In this document: piece by piece, positions 5,867-7,460 of the stretch
Position numbering within the stretch: the stretch's first letter is position 1
Layout of the letters: each line of letters starts with the position of its first letter
DNA from: an uncultured Clostridium sp.
Lineage (GTDB): Bacteria > Bacillota_I > Bacilli_A > RF39 > UBA660
Length of the DNA stretch: 7,460 bases
NCBI GenBank assembly: GCA_945788325.1
Contig: CALZLL010000033.1
Location: 1 to 7,460 of the forward strand
Reading direction: 5' to 3'
Translations under genes and position numbers: made by a program
The notes under the pieces: model-generated
The model's database searches: none
What the model was told of the DNA's origin: nothing
The model's input: the letters and a program-made list of their open reading frames with translations, nothing else

Positions 5867-5895
5867 ATTATAACAAACGATTGTTTGTAAATCAA
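5867..5895 (-). promoter_or_regulatory. recG promoter
   Basis: Minus strand: -35 TTGATT (5895-5890), 17-bp spacer, -10 TATAAT (5872-5867) preceded by TG one base upstream (extended -10). A second TATAAT lies at 5861-5856 without a good -35. The leader to the ATG at 5837 is only about 23-30 nt. Confidence 0.75.
5873..5888. promoter_or_regulatory. palindromic operator candidate inside the recG promoter
   Basis: ACAAAC-GATT-GTTTGT has perfect 6-bp arms and exactly fills the spacer between the -35 and -10 boxes, so a bound repressor would block polymerase. The NAAAC-N4-GTTTN shape resembles the Gram-positive LexA box (GAAC-N4-GTTC) but with A and T at the outer half-site positions; a TetR-type operator is an alternative. 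The regulator is not in this window. Confidence 0.45.
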
Positions 5896-5936
5896 CGCAA
5901 GGAAAACAGTTTAATTAAATTTTTTCAAAAAATTGC

Positions 5937-5965
5937 AAAAAAAAGGTTGACTTTTAACCTCTTTT
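5937..5965 (-). terminator. minus-strand hairpin with U-tract
   Basis: On the minus strand AAAAGAGGTT, loop AAAAGTC, AACCTTTTTT forms 10 pairs (one G-U) and ends in eight T residues (5944-5937). It would stop any leftward transcript before the recG promoter. Its 3' arm can instead pair with 6025-6036. Confidence 0.5.
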
Positions 5966-5975
5966 CGATTAGTAT
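5947..5975 (+). promoter_or_regulatory. promoter candidate of the intergenic small RNA
   Basis: TTGACT (5947-5952), 17-bp spacer, TAGTAT (5970-5975). The -35 is 5/6, and the -10 keeps the key first, second, fifth and sixth bases. The predicted start at about 5980-5982 coincides with the first base of a stable hairpin. Confidence 0.45.
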
Positions 5976-5980
5976 AAATG

Positions 5981-6083
5981 GCACCAGCAGGAGATATCTT
6001 GCTGGCGCTAGTATCACAACTAGCCAACCCCTTTTTATTCTTTTTGAGATTGCATGGGAAACTCGTGCAATCTCCTTTTTTTT
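5981..6083 (+). ncRNA. candidate structured small RNA between recG and the germination gene
   Basis: Hairpin 1 pairs GCACCAGCAGG (5981-5991) with CTTGCTGGCGC (5998-6008): 11 positions, with one A-C mismatch and one G-U. Hairpin 2 pairs GCTAGT (6007-6012) with ACTAGC (6019-6024). An unpaired C/U-rich linker follows (CCAACCCC and T-runs, 6024-6045), then a strong terminator. With the promoter at 5947-5975 this makes a self-contained RNA of about 100 nt. The region is notably more GC-rich than the surrounding spacer. The linker CCCCTTTTT can pair with AAAAAGAGG around the ribosome site of the downstream germination gene (8 of 9 positions). C-rich unpaired motifs are typical of Bacillota small RNAs that block ribosome sites, such as RsaE/RoxS and the sporulation RNA CsfG. 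It matches no riboswitch class I can recall; an upstream leader is the main alternative. Confidence 0.5.
6046..6083 (+). terminator. strong intrinsic terminator before the germination gene
   Basis: GAGATTGCATGGG (6046-6058), loop AAA, CTCGTGCAATCTC (6062-6074) forms 13 pairs with two G-U, then eight T residues (6076-6083). On the minus strand two of the pairs become mismatches, so the element is directed rightwards. Rightward transcripts end here, so the germination gene needs its own promoter in 6084-6120 or readthrough. Confidence 0.85.
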
Positions 6084-6095
6084 GGAATTTTTTTA

Positions 6096-6113
6096 AGTAT
6101 TTCTGTTAATACT
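6096..6113 (+). promoter_or_regulatory. inverted repeat in the germination gene promoter region
   Basis: AGTATT (6096-6101) and AATACT (6108-6113) are perfect 6-bp arms around TCTGTT, 20 bp before the start codon. The right arm contains AATACTA, close to the CATACTA-like -10 of forespore sigma factors (F/G), but I see no convincing matching -35. It could be an operator, a promoter element, or both. Confidence 0.3.
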
Positions 6114-6133
6114 ATTTAAAAAAGAGGGATAAT

Positions 6134-7460
6134 ATGACAATAAATAAAAACAGAGAAAAAAATATTAACGAAATAAAAAAGAAAACCGGAAACGCAAGTG
6201 ATATTACCTATAAAGATTATCCTGTGGATAAAAAAATAATTACTTTTATTTATTCTAATAGTGTAAGTTCTCAATCAGATATAAATGATTTTATATTAAG
6301 AAGGTTAGATGAAGAAGGAAATAGTTTAAATGATAAAGATTTATTTTCCTATATTAAAAACTATGTGCCAAATAATAATTTAGTAGAAATAAAAACGATA
6401 GAAGATGCATTATATTACCTTCTTAATGGATTTACGCTAGTTTTATTTGATGATGAAAAACAAGTGCTAGCATTTGAAAATAAAGCTAAACTACATAGTG
6501 AAGTACAAAGAAGTGAAAATGAAAAAAGTCTAAAAGGACCAACCGATGCCTTTACTGAAAATTATCAAACAAACACCGGAATGTTAAGAAGAAGACTTAA
6601 AACCGAAGACTTATGGTTTAAAGAAACCATTGTTGGTTCTAAAAGTAAAACCAAGGTTTCACTATTTTACTTAAATGGTGTTTGTGATGAAAAACTCGTA
6701 AATGACGTTTATAAAAAAATTAAGAACATTAATATCCCTTACGTTGGAAATACAAATTATATTTTAGATGCCATAAGTAACCCTAACCGCTCTATTTTTC
6801 CAACTAACCTCGTAACCGAAAGACCAGATTTAGCGTGTCAAATGTTACTTGAAGGAAGAATTATTTTAATGGTTGAAAATTCAAATGAAGTAATAATATT
6901 ACCATGTATGTTCATTGACTTTTTTAAAAATCCAGACGATTATTATGAAAAAAGTCTTAACGTATTTGCAAACCGAGTAATAAGAATAGTAGCTATGGCA
7001 CTTGCCCTTCTTACTCCGGCCGTTTACATATCCTTAATGGCATATAACTTAGAAGCCATACCAAGTGGTCTTTTAATAAATTTTTCAATTCAAAGAGATG
7101 GGGTCCCCTTTTCTACTGTTTTTGAAATAATAGTTATGAGTTTTATGTTTCAAATATTAAGAGAAAGTGATATGCGTTTTCCCGGTAAAGGCGGAAGTTC
7201 TATTTCAATAGTCGGTGCCTTAGTTTTAGGACAAGCAGCCGTAGAAGCAGGAATAGTATCACCTATTACCATAATAATAGTTGGTATATCATCGGTTGCA
7301 TCCCTTGCCTTTTCATCTATTGAGTTAATAAATTCTATTAGGTGGTGGCAACTAATTTTAATTATTTTGGCATCATTATTTGGTTTTATTGGAGTAATGT
7401 TTGGCTGCATCATAATGATTGCTTTACTAGTAAGCAGAAGATCATGTGGTAAACCTTATT
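6134..7460 (+). CDS. spore germination protein, GerA/SpoVAF family (GerKA/GerAA-like A subunit), partial
   Basis: The frame is open for 442 codons from ATG 6134 to the window edge; roughly the last 40-60 residues are missing compared with the usual ~480-520. AGAGGG lies 5 nt before the start. The soluble N-terminal half (residues 1-280) holds GPTDAF (135-140), TNTGMLRRRLKT and TERPD (228-232), all family signatures. The membrane half starts near residue 282 and includes INFSIQRDGVPFS (R321, P325) and GGSSISIVGALVLGQAAVEAG (around 353-373), with hydrophobic segments near 282-304, 329-345, 357-377, 378-398 and 405-435. A subunits form oligomeric nutrient-gated ion channels in the spore inner membrane together with B and C subunits; SpoVAF-type members modulate release. 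Expression is expected in the forespore. B and C partners would lie to the right, outside the window. Confidence 0.93.
   Translation, partial: MTINKNREKNINEIKKKTGNASDITYKDYPVDKKIITFIYSNSVSSQSDINDFILRRLDEEGNSLNDKDLFSYIKNYVPNNNLVEIKTIEDALYYLLNGFTLVLFDDEKQVLAFENKAKLHSEVQRSENEKSLKGPTDAFTENYQTNTGMLRRRLKTEDLWFKETIVGSKSKTKVSLFYLNGVCDEKLVNDVYKKIKNINIPYVGNTNYILDAISNPNRSIFPTNLVTERPDLACQMLLEGRIILMVENSNEVIILPCMFIDFFKNPDDYYEKSLNVFANRVIRIVAMALALLTPAVYISLMAYNLEAIPSGLLINFSIQRDGVPFSTVFEIIVMSFMFQILRESDMRFPGKGGSSISIVGALVLGQAAVEAGIVSPITIIIVGISSVASLAFSSIELINSIRWWQLILIILASLFGFIGVMFGCIIMIALLVSRRSCGKPY

Noticed and set aside
5945..5975. Resemblance of GGTTGAC...CGATTAGTAT to the reverse complement of the 23S rRNA 3' end
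   Set aside because: Only a 10-nt identity with mismatched flanks and no continuing rRNA sequence; most likely coincidence.
5881..6096. 71-codon plus-strand ORF between recG and the germination gene
   Set aside because: It runs through the promoter, hairpins and terminator, has no ribosome site, and its predicted protein looks like translated RNA structure.
7150..7413. 87-codon minus-strand ORF
   Set aside because: Antisense to the conserved membrane half of the germination gene; no ribosome site or family match.
1..7460. Mollicute-type genetic code (TGA as Trp)
   Set aside because: Tryptophans in RecG and the other genes are encoded by TGG, and TGA is the stop of the transglutaminase-like gene.
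1..7460. CRISPR arrays, tRNA or rRNA genes, insertion sequences
   Set aside because: No regularly spaced repeats, no tRNA cloverleaf or T-arm motif, no transposase sequence and no long terminal inverted repeats were found on either strand.

Overview
The window is very AT-rich DNA, with coding regions dominated by AAA/AAT/TTA/ATA codons, on an ordinary bacterial genetic code (Trp is TGG and TGA is used as a stop). An intact recG and a GerA/SpoVAF-type germination protein point to a low-GC, endospore-forming member of the Bacillota: an AT-rich Clostridia or an uncultured Bacilli/Erysipelotrichia-type gut lineage. I cannot place it more finely.

Left part (1-3030, minus strand): an accessory operon reading leftwards out of the window. 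A strong promoter (TTGACA, 17 bp, TATTAT) makes a roughly 160-nt structured leader. In it, an 18-bp stem buries the Shine-Dalgarno site of a 25-codon ORF, a second hairpin follows, and an intrinsic terminator sits just before the first structural gene. Then come a transglutaminase-like Cys-His protein, a decayed 'HGS'-type gene coupled to it by an ATGA overlap, a small P-loop kinase, and (2 nt later) a protein with two APH/choline-kinase-type domains in tandem that runs off the left edge.

Middle (3041-3431): a strong plus-strand promoter with a three-segment attenuator-like hairpin set and no gene behind it. Facing it on the minus strand is the N-terminal remnant of a DUF1016 (PDDEXK-type nuclease) gene, whose last codons come from the same hairpin. 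This looks like a turnover site for accessory genes.

Right part (3401-7460): the chromosomal-looking part. recG and a small HAD phosphatase form a minus-strand operon closed by a terminator. The recG promoter carries a perfect-arm palindrome filling its -35/-10 spacer. Divergent from it is the germination gene, truncated by the right edge. Between them lies a roughly 100-nt plus-strand transcription unit (promoter, two hairpins, C/U-rich linker, strong terminator) that looks like a small RNA. Its C/U linker is complementary to the germination gene's ribosome binding site.

Most notable are the three compact RNA-based regulatory candidates (2832-3028, 3041-3159, 5937-6083) and the unusual tandem kinase protein. 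RNA structures were folded by eye, so pairings are sequence facts but functions are hypotheses.
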